The notes below the pieces were generated by a model, which was given only the letters and a program-made list of their open reading frames with translations, was not told the DNA's origin and ran no database searches. Positions 1-8,766 of a stretch of 52,301 nt of DNA are shown piece by piece (position 1 is the stretch's first letter; the number at the start of each line of letters is the position of its first letter). Both the position numbers and the translations under genes were made by a program. Origin of the DNA: Myxococcales bacterium (GTDB lineage: Bacteria; Myxococcota_A; UBA9042); the NCBI GenBank assembly GCA_023954815.1, contig JAGSHB010000020.1, forward strand, positions 1 through 52,301, read 5' to 3'.

Positions 1-29
1 CGGCCGCTGCGCCGGCTGCCGCGAAGTAA
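1..29 (+). CDS. 3' end of an upstream gene (partial)
   Basis: The first bases read in one frame as an Ala/Pro-rich tail, AAAPAAAK, and end at TAA (27-29). A strong terminator hairpin starts 17 bases later, which fits a real gene end. Too little remains to identify the product. Subunit B of the CoA transferase encoded next would be one neighbour to expect, but such an Ala-rich tail is not diagnostic of it. Confidence 0.5.
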
Positions 30-45
30 TTCGTAGCGCTTCATG

Positions 46-90
46 CAAACGGCGCGTCCGGTCTTTTCCGGGCGCGCCGTTTGCCTTTTT
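46..90 (+). terminator. Rho-independent terminator
   Basis: A perfect 11-bp stem (46-56 with 73-83) continues after a small asymmetric loop as CCGG/CCGG (58-61 with 68-71), with a TCTTTT apical loop. Five T residues follow at 86-90. It closes the gene ending at 29. Confidence 0.85.
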
Positions 91-106
91 GCGCTCTCAC
101 TGACGA

Positions 107-136
107 TTGACAGAACCCCGCCCTCGGGGCTATCGC
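107..136 (+). promoter_or_regulatory. Candidate sigma70 promoter for the CoA-transferase gene
   Basis: A perfect TTGACA (107-112) is followed after 18 bases by TATCGC (131-136), a weak -10. The spacer contains a small CCCCG/CGGGG inverted repeat. It lies between the terminator and the ribosome binding site (CAGGAG near 147). The -35 is strong and the -10 is poor. Confidence 0.4.
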
Positions 137-158
137 ATTGGCAGCCCAGGAGTGATGG

Positions 159-857
159 ATGAACAAGGTCTACGACACCGCCACCGACGCCATTTTCGAT
201 CTGGAGGAGGGCGCCACCGTGCTCAGCTCGGGGTTTGGTTTGTGCGGCAACCCGGAAAACCTCATCACCGCCCTCAATGACAAGGGCACGGGCGGGTTGA
301 CGATCATCTCCAACAACGCCGGTGTGACCAACGACGGCCTCGGCGTCCTCTTGCAGAGCCGGCAGGTCAAGAAGATGGTGTCGAGTTACGTCGGTGAAAA
401 CAAAGAGTTTGAGCGTCAGTTCTTGGGCGGCGAGCTCGAGGTGGAGCTCAATCCCCAGGGCACGCTCGCCGAGCGGATCCGCGCCGGTGGCGCTGGAATC
501 CCGGCCTTTTATACGCCAACCGGCTACGGAACCCTGGTCAGCGAAGGCAAAGAAACCCGCGATTTTGAAGGTCGGCCGTGCGTCCTGGAGACTGCCTTGA
601 CCGGCGACTTCGCGTTCGTCAAAGCCTGGAAGGGCGACACGTGGGGCAACCTCGTTTTTCGTAAGACCGCGCGGAATTTCGGACCCATCATGGCCGCCGC
701 TGGCAAGATCACCATCGCCGAGGTCGAAGAGCTGGTGCAGCCCGGCGAGCTCGACCCCGACGAGATTCACACCCCGGGTATCTACGTTCAGCGGATCTTC
801 CAGGGACAGGGCCACCGTAAGCCCATCGAGCAGCGGACGACGCGTCCTCGGCCGTAG
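159..857 (+). CDS. scoA: CoA transferase subunit A (3-oxoacid type)
   Basis: This is a 232-residue alpha subunit of a two-subunit family I CoA transferase (ScoA/AtoD/PcaI group). Such enzymes move CoA from succinyl-CoA or another acyl-CoA to a 3-oxoacid. The N-terminal glycine-rich segment [13 protein letters not shown] is the family's CoA-binding signature, and the length is normal. The ATG at 159 follows CAGGAG; an overlapping out-of-frame ATG at 155 is ignored. The catalytic glutamate of this family sits in subunit B, which normally lies directly downstream. Here the next gene is an unrelated lipoprotein, so subunit B must be upstream of the window or elsewhere. A PcaF-like thiolase at 11911 could belong to the same ketoacid or aromatic catabolism, but it is 11 kb away. 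Substrate (acetoacetate or 3-oxoadipate) is not resolved. Confidence 0.85.
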   Translation: MNKVYDTATDAIFDLEEGATVLSSGFGLCGNPENLITALNDKGTGGLTIISNNAGVTNDGLGVLLQSRQVKKMVSSYVGENKEFERQFLGGELEVELNPQGTLAERIRAGGAGIPAFYTPTGYGTLVSEGKETRDFEGRPCVLETALTGDFAFVKAWKGDTWGNLVFRKTARNFGPIMAAAGKITIAEVEELVQPGELDPDEIHTPGIYVQRIFQGQGHRKPIEQRTTRPRP

Positions 858-929
858 CCTCCGCTCCGTCGCTACAGCGGATCGCGGGACGCTCTGGTTA
901 TTCTGACGGCATGCGGACTGAGGAGTGCA

Positions 930-2174
930 ATGCAAGAGCTCATCCAGCCTCCGCGAGCCCATCTTGCGCGTCACGCCGCCCTGCCGCTGCTATGGGTCAC
1001 CGTGGCGCTGACTGCGCTGCTGGGCTGTCAGAAGGTCACGCCTGCTGAGTCACCCACCGCATCGCCTGCCCTTGCCGCGGCCTCTTCGGCGTCCGCGCCC
1101 GCCGCTCCGCCTCCGCCGTGGAGTCGTCCAGGCTACAAACGCCCGGGAATCATCGATTTTCACGGGCATTTGAACATCTACGGCACCGATCGTCTGGCAG
1201 CCATCCTCAAGGGCAACGGCATCGATCGCATCGTCAATCTAAGCGGCGGCAGTGGGCGCGGCGGTGGCCGACAGTGGACCGTCAATCGGGTCTTCAGCCG
1301 CTATTTCGGCGATCGAATCCTCAACGCCATGAACATCGACTGGCGCGGCTTCGGCAAACCCGGTTGGGGTGAGCGCGAGGCTGGGCGATTGCGTACCGCG
1401 GTCACCGAGCACGGCTACGTCGCTCTGAAGGTGAGCAAGGCCCTCGGTTTGGGCGCCCAAGATCAGAGCGGTAAGCTCGTGCTGCCAGATGATGACCGCA
1501 TGGCGCCGCTGTTCTCGGAAGCGGGACGGCTCGGGATTCCGGTGTGCATCCACGTGGCCGATCCCAAGGCGTTCTGGCAGCGGCCCGACACCACCAACGA
1601 GCGCTACGCTGAGCTCGGCGCGCACCCAGGCTGGTCGTATTTCAACAAGGCCGGTGTGCCCAGTTGGTCAGCGCTCCTCGACGCGAGCGAACGTCTGTTC
1701 AAGGCGCATCCAAAGACCATCTTCGTCGCGGTGCATTTTGGCAACGCAGCCGAAGAGCTCGATCGCGTCGACCGGATGATGACGGCGCTGCCGAATATGT
1801 GGATCGACATCTCAGCGCGGGTCGGTGAGTTCGGGCGTCACCCACCGGCGAAGGTCAAAGCGTTCTTCCTGCGGCACCAAGATCGCGTGCTCTTCGGAAC
1901 CGACATCGGCATCAGCGACAGCTACCTGATGCTCGGCTCCAATGGCGAGGTACAGCCGACTATGGCCGATGTCCGGCCATTTTATGAGGCGCATTTTCGC
2001 TACCTTGAGGGCTCGGGCAAGCAGATCGCACACCCCAGCCCCATCCAGGGCGATTGGAAGGTCGACGCCATCGCGCTGCCCGACGCTGTGCTCAACAAGC
2101 TCTACAGGGACAACGCCTTGCGGCTTTTGGCCATGCGGTCGAAAGCGAAGAATAAGAAGCCGGTTTCGCCCTAA
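930..2174 (+). CDS. Amidohydrolase-family lipoprotein
   Basis: This 414-residue protein begins with a lipoprotein signal ending LTALLGC (acylated Cys33). A Pro/Ala/Ser linker follows to about residue 70. The rest looks like a TIM-barrel metal hydrolase of the Amidohydro_2 type. It has DFHGHLN (the HxH metal motif of strand 1), CIHVADP and VAVHFGN with metal-ligand histidines in the middle, and LFGTDIG with the final Asp. It is probably anchored in the cell envelope facing the periplasm or surface. Most relatives are cytoplasmic, so the lipidated form is unusual. Substrate unknown. It starts 72 bases after the CoA-transferase gene with GAGGAG upstream of the ATG, so co-transcription is possible. 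It ends 12 bases from the convergent gene's stop. Confidence 0.8.
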   Translation: MQELIQPPRAHLARHAALPLLWVTVALTALLGCQKVTPAESPTASPALAAASSASAPAAPPPPWSRPGYKRPGIIDFHGHLNIYGTDRLAAILKGNGIDRIVNLSGGSGRGGGRQWTVNRVFSRYFGDRILNAMNIDWRGFGKPGWGEREAGRLRTAVTEHGYVALKVSKALGLGAQDQSGKLVLPDDDRMAPLFSEAGRLGIPVCIHVADPKAFWQRPDTTNERYAELGAHPGWSYFNKAGVPSWSALLDASERLFKAHPKTIFVAVHFGNAAEELDRVDRMMTALPNMWIDISARVGEFGRHPPAKVKAFFLRHQDRVLFGTDIGISDSYLMLGSNGEVQPTMADVRPFYEAHFRYLEGSGKQIAHPSPIQGDWKVDAIALPDAVLNKLYRDNALRLLAMRSKAKNKKPVSP

Positions 2175-2186
2175 AACATTGTAAGC

Positions 2187-3191
2187 TCAGGCGTTTTTTG
2201 CATCTTGAGCTGATGGAGGCGCGCTGCTCTCGTCAGCCGAGGCCACGGGTAGCAAGCGCAGCAATCCCCAGCAAATTCCCCCGAAAATGACCGCCCACCA
2301 CAGGGTCGCAAAGCGGATCAGCAGGGTGACCCACGTGGCCCCAGCGCGATCGATTCCGAAGGCAAAGATGGGTTGTAGGCTCAAGGCGATGAACACCGCT
2401 TCTGTGCCGCCGACGCCGCCTGGCAACATCGATGCGGCACCGAAGAGCGTGGCCATGGCGTAGATGACCGTCGCTCCGCCCAGACTGCCGCCAGCGGAGA
2501 TGCCGTCGAGCAGGATGCGAAACGCGACCGCTTCGAGCATCCATCCCACCGTCGCGAGGATGACCGCTTGGGCCAACAGTCGGGGGGCGCACAGGGTCCG
2601 CAGGACGCCATGCATTTCCGCCGCGGTATCGCAGAGCGCACGGAGCTTCGGGCGCCGGGTACCGACTGTGGTCCCCAGCCAATCGAGGGTCTTGGGCAGC
2701 GCGCTCGGATGGCCCACGACGATGATGCCAGCGGTGGTGAGCACACTGATGGCGACAAATAGCGACAGGTGCGCGCCGTAGTGCACCACACCAAAGGACG
2801 CGATGATCAGCAGGCCGATCACATCGGTCACACGCTCGGCGACGACAGCCGTCGCCGTTTGAGTGACGGGCACGCCCCGACGTTTGTTGAGCAGCCACGC
2901 CTTGAGGACTTCGCCCATCTTCCCTGGGGTCACCGTCAGCACAAAACCTGCGACAAAGACCAGAAAGCTCTCTGTGAGCCCCAATCGTGTGCCCAGCGCG
3001 GCCATGTAGCTGCGAAATCGAAGCGCGCGCAGACCGTAGTTGGCCGTGGACAGACCGATGGCGGCGGCCATGGTCCACCAGGGAAAGTCCTGCGCTACAT
3101 CCATCAGACGTCGGGCGTCCGCAAAGAGCGTCGCGCCGATGATCACGGCCAACAGCAGCAGGCCCCCCAACCAGAGGCCGCGCAGTTTCAC
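2187..3191 (-). CDS. UPF0104 / lysylphosphatidylglycerol synthase TM-region family membrane protein
   Basis: This 334-residue integral membrane protein has about eight hydrophobic segments. Its family signature is TPGKMGEVLKAWLL followed by RGVPVTQTATAVVAERVTDVIG, typical of the flippase-like domain of MprF and of the AglD/UPF0104 group. There is no C-terminal catalytic synthase domain, so it is not a full MprF. Members are thought to flip lipid-linked or aminoacyl lipids; the substrate here is unknown. The start codon overlaps the stop of the upstream lipoprotein gene by four bases, so translation is probably coupled in an operon headed by folK. Confidence 0.8.
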   Translation of the reverse strand: MKLRGLWLGGLLLLAVIIGATLFADARRLMDVAQDFPWWTMAAAIGLSTANYGLRALRFRSYMAALGTRLGLTESFLVFVAGFVLTVTPGKMGEVLKAWLLNKRRGVPVTQTATAVVAERVTDVIGLLIIASFGVVHYGAHLSLFVAISVLTTAGIIVVGHPSALPKTLDWLGTTVGTRRPKLRALCDTAAEMHGVLRTLCAPRLLAQAVILATVGWMLEAVAFRILLDGISAGGSLGGATVIYAMATLFGAASMLPGGVGGTEAVFIALSLQPIFAFGIDRAGATWVTLLIRFATLWWAVIFGGICWGLLRLLPVASADESSAPPSAQDAKNA

Positions 3192-3817
3192 GGGTGTGTG
3201 GGAGTGACGGCGCCGGAGAGCATCAAAGCGACCTGATCGCGTTCGATGCGGATACGCTGCCGATCAAAGTCACCGGGGCCGTCAAAGGTTGGGTATTTCT
3301 TTACCAACGCATCGAGGTTGTTGTGCAGATCACGGATGACGTCGTCCGCGAGAGACGCGCGGGCGGATTTTTTCTTGCCGTCAGAGAGCAAGATCCAGCG
3401 TAGGTAGGCCAGCGCGAAGTGGGTCTCTGCCGCTGTCGGAGCGAGCTTGACCATGCGATCGACGAGATCGCGAATCTGTCGGAATTGCTCACCCAACACA
3501 CCCGCCTGGACGCTGTGGTAAATCGCGTCGATCGCGACCTTGCGCGCGCCCGGTGAGGCCTTCAGCGTGGCGTCGTCCCAGCTCACCGCGGCCCCTAAAA
3601 ACAGGCGTGCAGCGGACTTTCGGCCTTCGAGTGCGGCTAGGGCGCCGTGCAGATCACGCAGGACATTTGTGCCATCGGCAGGCGCCTGCATGAGCACAAG
3701 ACCTGGCGGCGGCGCGTCGATTGCGACGCTCTGCCACGGGGACGCGGGGGAGGCCGCGTGCCTGCAACCGGGAAGGAACAGTGCGGCAATCAGCAGCAGG
3801 ATGGATACGTTTTTCAT
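3188..3817 (-). CDS. Hypothetical helical lipoprotein
   Basis: This 209-residue protein has a signal peptide ending FLPGC (lipobox, Cys18). The remainder is predicted alpha-helical by composition, and residues about 120-165 resemble degenerate TPR-like helices. I do not recognise a family. It sits between folK and an UPF0104 membrane protein and overlaps each by 4 bases at its start and stop. That indicates translational coupling in a three-gene operon. A role as accessory factor for the membrane protein is only a guess. Confidence 0.7.
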   Translation of the reverse strand: MKNVSILLLIAALFLPGCRHAASPASPWQSVAIDAPPPGLVLMQAPADGTNVLRDLHGALAALEGRKSAARLFLGAAVSWDDATLKASPGARKVAIDAIYHSVQAGVLGEQFRQIRDLVDRMVKLAPTAAETHFALAYLRWILLSDGKKKSARASLADDVIRDLHNNLDALVKKYPTFDGPGDFDRQRIRIERDQVALMLSGAVTPTHP

Positions 3818-4299
3818 CGCTGCTCTCTCTGGGAAGCAAGAAGGTGAGCGAGCGCATCAGAGCCTGATTGACAGGTCTTGGGGTGGACCCAATCGGGCAC
3901 CAACTCCAGCAGGGGCTCGAGCACGAAGCTGCGTTGCAGGATGCGCGGGTGCGGCAGGGTCAACGTCTCATCCTCAATGATCAGCGGTCCCATGGCGAGC
4001 AGATCGAGATCCAGGGGGCGATTGCCGTGGTGGCCCTCGTTCGTCCGATTTCGACCAAAGGCCGCTTCGATCCGATGCAGCGTCGCCAGCACAACCGGCG
4101 GCGCCGCCGTCGTATAGCCGACCCCCACAGCGTTGGCAAAACGGGGGCCTCGGGCCATTTCCGCTGGCGCCGTCTCGATGACAGCGCTGAGTCTGGCATC
4201 GGATAGCCCCAACTCACTCACCACGACGGACCAGCCCAGCCGCACGCCACCGTTTGGATCAGCGACGTTGGCTCCGAGGGCGATCAGGGTCCGATTCAT
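3814..4299 (-). CDS. folK: 2-amino-4-hydroxy-6-hydroxymethyldihydropteridine pyrophosphokinase
   Basis: FolK transfers pyrophosphate from ATP to 6-hydroxymethyl-dihydropterin in folate synthesis. The N terminus MNRTLIALGANVADPNG is the usual first strand. NRPLDLDLLAMG carries the paired aspartates that bind magnesium, and TLPHPRILQRSFVLEPLLELVPDW is the conserved substrate-side block. The 161 residues match the family. I start at MNRT (4299); a longer reading to 4335 adds a non-homologous leader. The stop overlaps the start of the next gene (ATGA). The start is 85 bases from the divergently transcribed DsbA-like gene, so both promoters should lie in that short gap. Confidence 0.93.
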   Translation of the reverse strand: MNRTLIALGANVADPNGGVRLGWSVVVSELGLSDARLSAVIETAPAEMARGPRFANAVGVGYTTAAPPVVLATLHRIEAAFGRNRTNEGHHGNRPLDLDLLAMGPLIIEDETLTLPHPRILQRSFVLEPLLELVPDWVHPKTCQSGSDALAHLLASQREQR

Positions 4300-4383
4300 G
4301 GGTCGCAGCATGCACGAGGGTTGCCGCCTTGGCACGCGCGCCGCATCATCGGGCCCCGAACCGCTGTCCGTGGAGGACGACCC

Positions 4384-5409
4384 GTGAGCCCAATCATCGC
4401 ACCCCGCACTTTCCTGACCTTGGCCCTGACCGCGAGCTTATTCTCATTGGGCTTGTCGGGCTGCAAGCACGCCGATTCTTCGAAGTCGGCGGCGGTGGAG
4501 ACCGTCATCGCCAAACCTGCGCCGCTGCCCAAACAAGCGACGCCACCCACAGCCGCTGTGCCCAAGGGGCCGGTCCTGCCGAAAAGTGTGGACACCAAGG
4601 GCCTCGATCCGGCCGAAGTGAAGATCTTGGCCCAGATTTTGGAAGATCAATTCGATCCCTGCGGCAAGCCTCGCTCGTTTAAGGCATCGGTGGCAGCGGG
4701 CGATTGCGCTATGGCGACGCGTTTGGTCCGATTTGTGAGCTACAAACTGCAGCAGGGCTACGGCAAGCGGAAGATCCTGGCGTTGCTGCTTCGTGAGATC
4801 GAACGGCTCAACACAGTGGTGGAGCTCGATCTTGATGGCGCCCCGCGCGTGGGACCGGAGAAGAGTAAGGTCAAGGTTGTGATTTTCTCCGATTTCCAGT
4901 GCCCCTTCTGCAGCAAGGCCTACAAACCGCTGAAGAAACTCCAGCAGCACTATGGCGTCGCCGTCTACTACAAGCACTTCCCGCTGCGGCAAGCCCACGA
5001 GTACGCCGAGGGCGCCGCGCGTGCAGCCTGGGCCGCCCAGCAACAGGGCAAGTTCTGGGAGATGCACGACACCCTCTTTGCCAACAACCACGCCCTCAAA
5101 TGGGAAGACGTGAAGGGGTACGCCAAGAAGCTGGGCCTCAATGGCAAGAAGTTTCAGGCGGCCGTGAAGAGCGAAGAGTCGAAGAAGGCTGTCGAGCGCG
5201 ATTACCAGCAAGGGCGTGAGGCGCAGGTTGATGGGACGCCGACGTTTTTCATCAACGGGCGTCGCGCCGAGACCCTGCGGCAACTGCAGGACGCTATCCG
5301 CGAGCACCTCGGCCTCGCCGGGGTGAAGAAGCTGCCGGAACCGCTTGAAATTTCCGAGGCGGCTCCAGCAGGGGATGCACCCAAACAGCCTGCAGCTCCC
5401 GCTCACTAG
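4384..5409 (+). CDS. DsbA-like thioredoxin-fold lipoprotein with CcmH-like N-terminal segment
   Basis: I start at GTG 4384 because GGAGGA lies 6 bases upstream and the reading then opens with a clean lipoprotein signal ending GLSGC (Cys27). Residues 28-70 are a Pro/Ala linker. Residues about 75-145 contain two cysteines (near 93 and 108) in a helical block that resembles CcmH-type domains (inference). Residues 160-325 are a DsbA/Thioredoxin_4 fold: FSDFQCPFC with the CPFC active site at 173-176, and VDGTPTFFING with the cis-proline loop. It likely acts as a periplasmic thiol oxidoreductase tethered to a membrane. The tail is rich in Pro and Ala. It is divergent from folK and followed by yicC after 75 bases. 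Confidence 0.85.
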   Translation: MSPIIAPRTFLTLALTASLFSLGLSGCKHADSSKSAAVETVIAKPAPLPKQATPPTAAVPKGPVLPKSVDTKGLDPAEVKILAQILEDQFDPCGKPRSFKASVAAGDCAMATRLVRFVSYKLQQGYGKRKILALLLREIERLNTVVELDLDGAPRVGPEKSKVKVVIFSDFQCPFCSKAYKPLKKLQQHYGVAVYYKHFPLRQAHEYAEGAARAAWAAQQQGKFWEMHDTLFANNHALKWEDVKGYAKKLGLNGKKFQAAVKSEESKKAVERDYQQGREAQVDGTPTFFINGRRAETLRQLQDAIREHLGLAGVKKLPEPLEISEAAPAGDAPKQPAAPAH

Positions 5410-5484
5410 GCACGCTCGCTAGCGCGGTCAGTTTTCAGCTTTCGGCCTGATTTTTCGGGCAATTTCCATCATGAGGAGCGTCTC

Positions 5485-6366
5485 GTGCCCGAGTCCATGA
5501 CCGGTTTCGGCCAGGCCCAGGCGACTGCCGACGGCATCGATGTGGTCGTCGAACTGCGCAGCGTCAATCACCGTCATCTCGATCTGCGTTTCAAGATGCC
5601 GTCTGACCTGCAGCCGCTGCAGCGTGACTTGACGCGCACGCTCAAGACGACGATCGAGCGCGGACACGTCGAGGTGCGCGTCCACGTGGGCCGCGATCAG
5701 CAGACTGCCCCCCAGGTGGGCGTGGATCTGTCCTTGGCAAAGGCGTGGTATGCGGCGCTCAGTCAAGTCTCAGAGGCGCTTGATCTGGCTCATGGTCCCG
5801 ATCTGCGAACCATCGCCATGCAACCCGGTATCATGACTGTGCAGCGTCCTGAGGAGGATGCGGACAAGGTCAAACCGTTGGTTCTCGCGGCCCTTTCGCA
5901 AGCCGCCACCGAGCTGCAGCGCAGTCGCCAGACCGAGGGGGCGGCGCTCGCGGCCGACCTGACCGGCCGCGTGGCCACGTTGCGTGCGCTCCAGGCGGAG
6001 CTCGATGACTTGAGCGCAGACGTCGTGGTTCAGCAACGCGCACGTCTCCATGAGCGGGTCGCCAAGGCGCTGAAGGCTGTCGGTCAGGAGCTCGATCCGG
6101 CCCGGGTCGCCCAAGAAGTGGTCTTGCTGAGCGACAAAAGTGACATCACCGAGGAGCTGGTTCGGGTGCGCGGGCATCTGGATGCAGTGCAAGCAGCGCT
6201 GAGCGAGGAGCGGCCAGGCAAGCGTCTTGGGTTCTTGGCCCAAGAACTCCTCCGCGAGTTCAATACGGTCGGCTCGAAAAGTGGTGCCCTGGCGATCACC
6301 GAGCGCGTCGTCGCTGCCAAGGTGGAGCTGGAAAAGGTCCGCGAGCAAGTTCTCAATCTCGCCTAA
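5485..6366 (+). CDS. yicC: YicC family endoribonuclease
   Basis: YicC proteins are endoribonucleases acting on small RNAs and mRNAs. The N terminus SMTGFGQAQ and following VELRSVNHRHLDLRFKMP are the family hallmark. The C-terminal part carries KRLGFLAQELLREFNTVGSKS, the DUF1732 signature. At 293 residues it has the normal length. The start is GTG at 5485 with GAGGAG 6 bases upstream; the Met at residue 5 lacks such a site. The gene stands 42 bases before gmk, the common yicC-gmk pairing. Confidence 0.93.
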   Translation: MPESMTGFGQAQATADGIDVVVELRSVNHRHLDLRFKMPSDLQPLQRDLTRTLKTTIERGHVEVRVHVGRDQQTAPQVGVDLSLAKAWYAALSQVSEALDLAHGPDLRTIAMQPGIMTVQRPEEDADKVKPLVLAALSQAATELQRSRQTEGAALAADLTGRVATLRALQAELDDLSADVVVQQRARLHERVAKALKAVGQELDPARVAQEVVLLSDKSDITEELVRVRGHLDAVQAALSEERPGKRLGFLAQELLREFNTVGSKSGALAITERVVAAKVELEKVREQVLNLA

Positions 6367-6408
6367 CCCCGTGCTCTACGCGCCTGATTTCCGTACGAAG
6401 GAGACCTC

Positions 6409-7086
6409 ATGCAGTCCGCCAACCAGGGGCGCCTAATCGTTTTTGTGGGTCCAGCCGGTGCTGGCAAGACGACGCTAGCTCATCGACTGATCGCTGCGAG
6501 CCCGAATTTACGGGCTTTTAGCGTCAGTCACACCACCAGGCCCATGCGGGCAACCGAGACGGACGGTCAGGACTATCACTTCATCGGCAGGTCTCAATTC
6601 GAGCAGATGGCAGCCGATGGTCAGTTCGTCGAGTCGGCCCTGGTGCATGACAACTACTACGGCACCTCGCGCGCCGAAGTCGTGCGTCATATCGACGCTG
6701 GACGAGACCTCTTTTTCGACATCGACATCCAGGGCGCGATCAACCTACATCGCCAGTTCGCCGATCAGACACTGCTGGTTTTCATCGTGCCGCCGAGCTG
6801 GGCTGTGCTTGTCAGTCGCTTGGAGGGCCGTGGATCGGAGACAGACCAGACCCTGCGCCGCCGATTGCGGACTGCCCGTGCCGAGTTACAGCAGGTCAGG
6901 GACAGCTCGCTCCCCTGGCAATTGGTGATCAACGACAGGATCGACGTGGCCGAAGCAGATCTCGCTGCGCTATTGGCAGGACAGCGATCGGTCGCGGCCA
7001 CCGACAGCGACGTGCTACTGCAGATGGGGCAGGACGCAAATTCCGACCCACGCGCGGCGGACACGGTGGTGATCGCGCCGTCTTGA
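6409..7086 (+). CDS. gmk: Guanylate kinase
   Basis: It phosphorylates GMP to GDP with ATP. The P-loop is GPAGAGKTT (residues 14-22). SHTTRPMRATETDGQDYHF is the GMP-binding region, and FDIDIQGA and LVFIVPPS follow as expected. The core ends near residue 190. About 35 further residues form a tail without recognisable motif, slightly longer than usual for the family. The ATG has AAGGAG upstream. It lies between yicC and gltX on the same strand; no rpoZ follows, although that gene often does. Confidence 0.93.
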   Translation: MQSANQGRLIVFVGPAGAGKTTLAHRLIAASPNLRAFSVSHTTRPMRATETDGQDYHFIGRSQFEQMAADGQFVESALVHDNYYGTSRAEVVRHIDAGRDLFFDIDIQGAINLHRQFADQTLLVFIVPPSWAVLVSRLEGRGSETDQTLRRRLRTARAELQQVRDSSLPWQLVINDRIDVAEADLAALLAGQRSVAATDSDVLLQMGQDANSDPRAADTVVIAPS

Positions 7087-7146
7087 CCGCGTCCCTCGCC
7101 CCCAGCCAGGATGCGCGTCCGACGCCTGCGTCCACCCAGGAGATTC

Positions 7147-8763
7147 ATGTCTGCCTCCCCCTCTTCCATCCCCGTCCCCAAGACGCCAGTCCGCGTACGC
7201 ATCGCGCCCAGCCCGACTGGTGATCCCCACGTCGGCACCGCGTATATCGCGTTGTTTAACCTGGCATTTGCGCGCAGCCACGGCGGTCAGTTTGTGCTGC
7301 GAATCGAGGATACCGATCAGAAGCGTTCGAGCTCCGAGAGTGAGGCGGCGATCCTCAAGAGTTTGTCGTGGTGTGGCCTGCAGTGGGACGAAGGTCCCGA
7401 CGTCGGCGGCCCATACGGCCCCTATCGGCAAAGTGAGCGCAGCGACTTGTACATCGCTCACTGCGAGCAGCTCATCGCTAGCGCGCGCGCCTACCGTTGT
7501 TTTTGTTCGGCCGAGCGTCTGACCGAGGTTCGGGCTGCCCAACGCGCCGCCGGGGTGGATTGGCGCTACGACGGTCATTGTCGGAACCACGATCCGGCTG
7601 CGTCGAAAGCCCGTGCCGATACAGGTGAAACCCATGTCATCCGCTTGGCGATGCCGACGGAGGGCACAACTGCGGTGCCGGACGCGCTGCGTGGTGCGGT
7701 CATCTATGACAACCATCGGGTCGACGATCAGATCTTGCTGAAAAGTGACGGCTTGCCCACCTACCACCTCGCCAACGTGGTCGACGATCATCTCATGGAG
7801 ATCACCCACGTCATTCGCGCCGAGGAGTGGATCAACTCCACACCCAAGCACATGGAGTTGTACGATGCTTTTGGCTGGGAGCCGCCGGTCTTCATCCACA
7901 TGCCACTGCTCAGAAACGCCGACAAAAGCAAGATCAGCAAGCGAAAAAACCCCGTAAGTCTCGACTATTATCAGCGATCTGGCATTTTGCCTGAGGCGTT
8001 TGTCAACTTCCTGTCGCTGCTGGGCTACTCCATGCCCGACGAGCGGGAGGTGTTCACCTTTGCCGAGTTTGTAGCGGACTTAGACCTCAGCCGAATCTCA
8101 CTCGGAGGTCCGGTTTTTGATCGGGTCAAGCTCGAGCACATCAACGGTCTGTACCTGCGTGCCATGACTCCAGCTCAGCTCGCCAACCGGGCGGCTGCGT
8201 GGCTTGAGGAAGACGGTCGCCAGGAGGCGATCGCTGAGTTGGTGCAGGAGCGCGTGCCCACGTTGGCCAGTTGGAATCAGCAGATCGACATGTTCCACCG
8301 CGGCACGGTCAGTTGGGGCGAGGATGCCCGCCATCTGTTGGTCGGTTGTGGCAGCCGCAAGAAAAAGAGCGTGCGCCTCGATGCGAAGCGGTCGCGGCTG
8401 ATGTTCGAAGATTTGATCGCCCAGCTCGAGGCCTTGAAGCCTTGGCAGCGCGACGGTATCGAGGCGGCGCTGCGGGCGTCGGTCACCAAGGCTGGCGCGT
8501 TGATCGGCGATGGCTTCATGGCCGTCCGAGTGGCGATCAGCGGTAGCACCGCCTCACCAGGCCTTTTTGAAAGCATTGAAACCCTTGGGCGCGCGGTCAC
8601 GCTGGTGCGTCTGCGCGCTGCAGTCGACTGGCTGCGCGGAAAAGGGCATCTAGAAACAGAAATCGCGGGACTCGAAAAGCGGCTAGCCGCGCTCCGGACC
8701 AGCCAGGAGCGTCTTATAGAGGCGCAATCCGCCGGCGGCCGATTCGACCCAAGGGAGAATTGA
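7147..8763 (+). CDS. gltX: Glutamyl-tRNA synthetase
   Basis: This class I synthetase charges tRNA with glutamate. I start at ATG 7147 (CCAGGAG just upstream), giving 538 residues. The HIGH-type motif reads PSPTGDPHVGTAY (HVGT at 28-31) and the KMSKS-type loop reads KISKR (262-266). The zinc-region cysteines are incomplete compared with E. coli. The C-terminal half is the helical anticodon-binding domain, ending near AVRVAISGSTASPGLFESIETLGR. Whether it also makes Glu-tRNAGln depends on whether the genome encodes GlnRS or GatCAB, which is not visible here. It is followed 3 bases later by an unknown gene that is probably co-translated. Confidence 0.95.
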   Translation: MSASPSSIPVPKTPVRVRIAPSPTGDPHVGTAYIALFNLAFARSHGGQFVLRIEDTDQKRSSSESEAAILKSLSWCGLQWDEGPDVGGPYGPYRQSERSDLYIAHCEQLIASARAYRCFCSAERLTEVRAAQRAAGVDWRYDGHCRNHDPAASKARADTGETHVIRLAMPTEGTTAVPDALRGAVIYDNHRVDDQILLKSDGLPTYHLANVVDDHLMEITHVIRAEEWINSTPKHMELYDAFGWEPPVFIHMPLLRNADKSKISKRKNPVSLDYYQRSGILPEAFVNFLSLLGYSMPDEREVFTFAEFVADLDLSRISLGGPVFDRVKLEHINGLYLRAMTPAQLANRAAAWLEEDGRQEAIAELVQERVPTLASWNQQIDMFHRGTVSWGEDARHLLVGCGSRKKKSVRLDAKRSRLMFEDLIAQLEALKPWQRDGIEAALRASVTKAGALIGDGFMAVRVAISGSTASPGLFESIETLGRAVTLVRLRAAVDWLRGKGHLETEIAGLEKRLAALRTSQERLIEAQSAGGRFDPREN

Positions 8764-8766
8764 TCC

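Noticed and set aside
4444-5406. 320-residue open frame on the minus strand
   Set aside because: It is antisense to the DsbA-like lipoprotein, whose CPFC motif and signal peptide are clear.
5410-5484. Terminator between the DsbA-like gene and yicC
   Set aside because: A T5 tract follows TCAG/CTGA, but the stem is only 4 bp plus possible G-U pairs.
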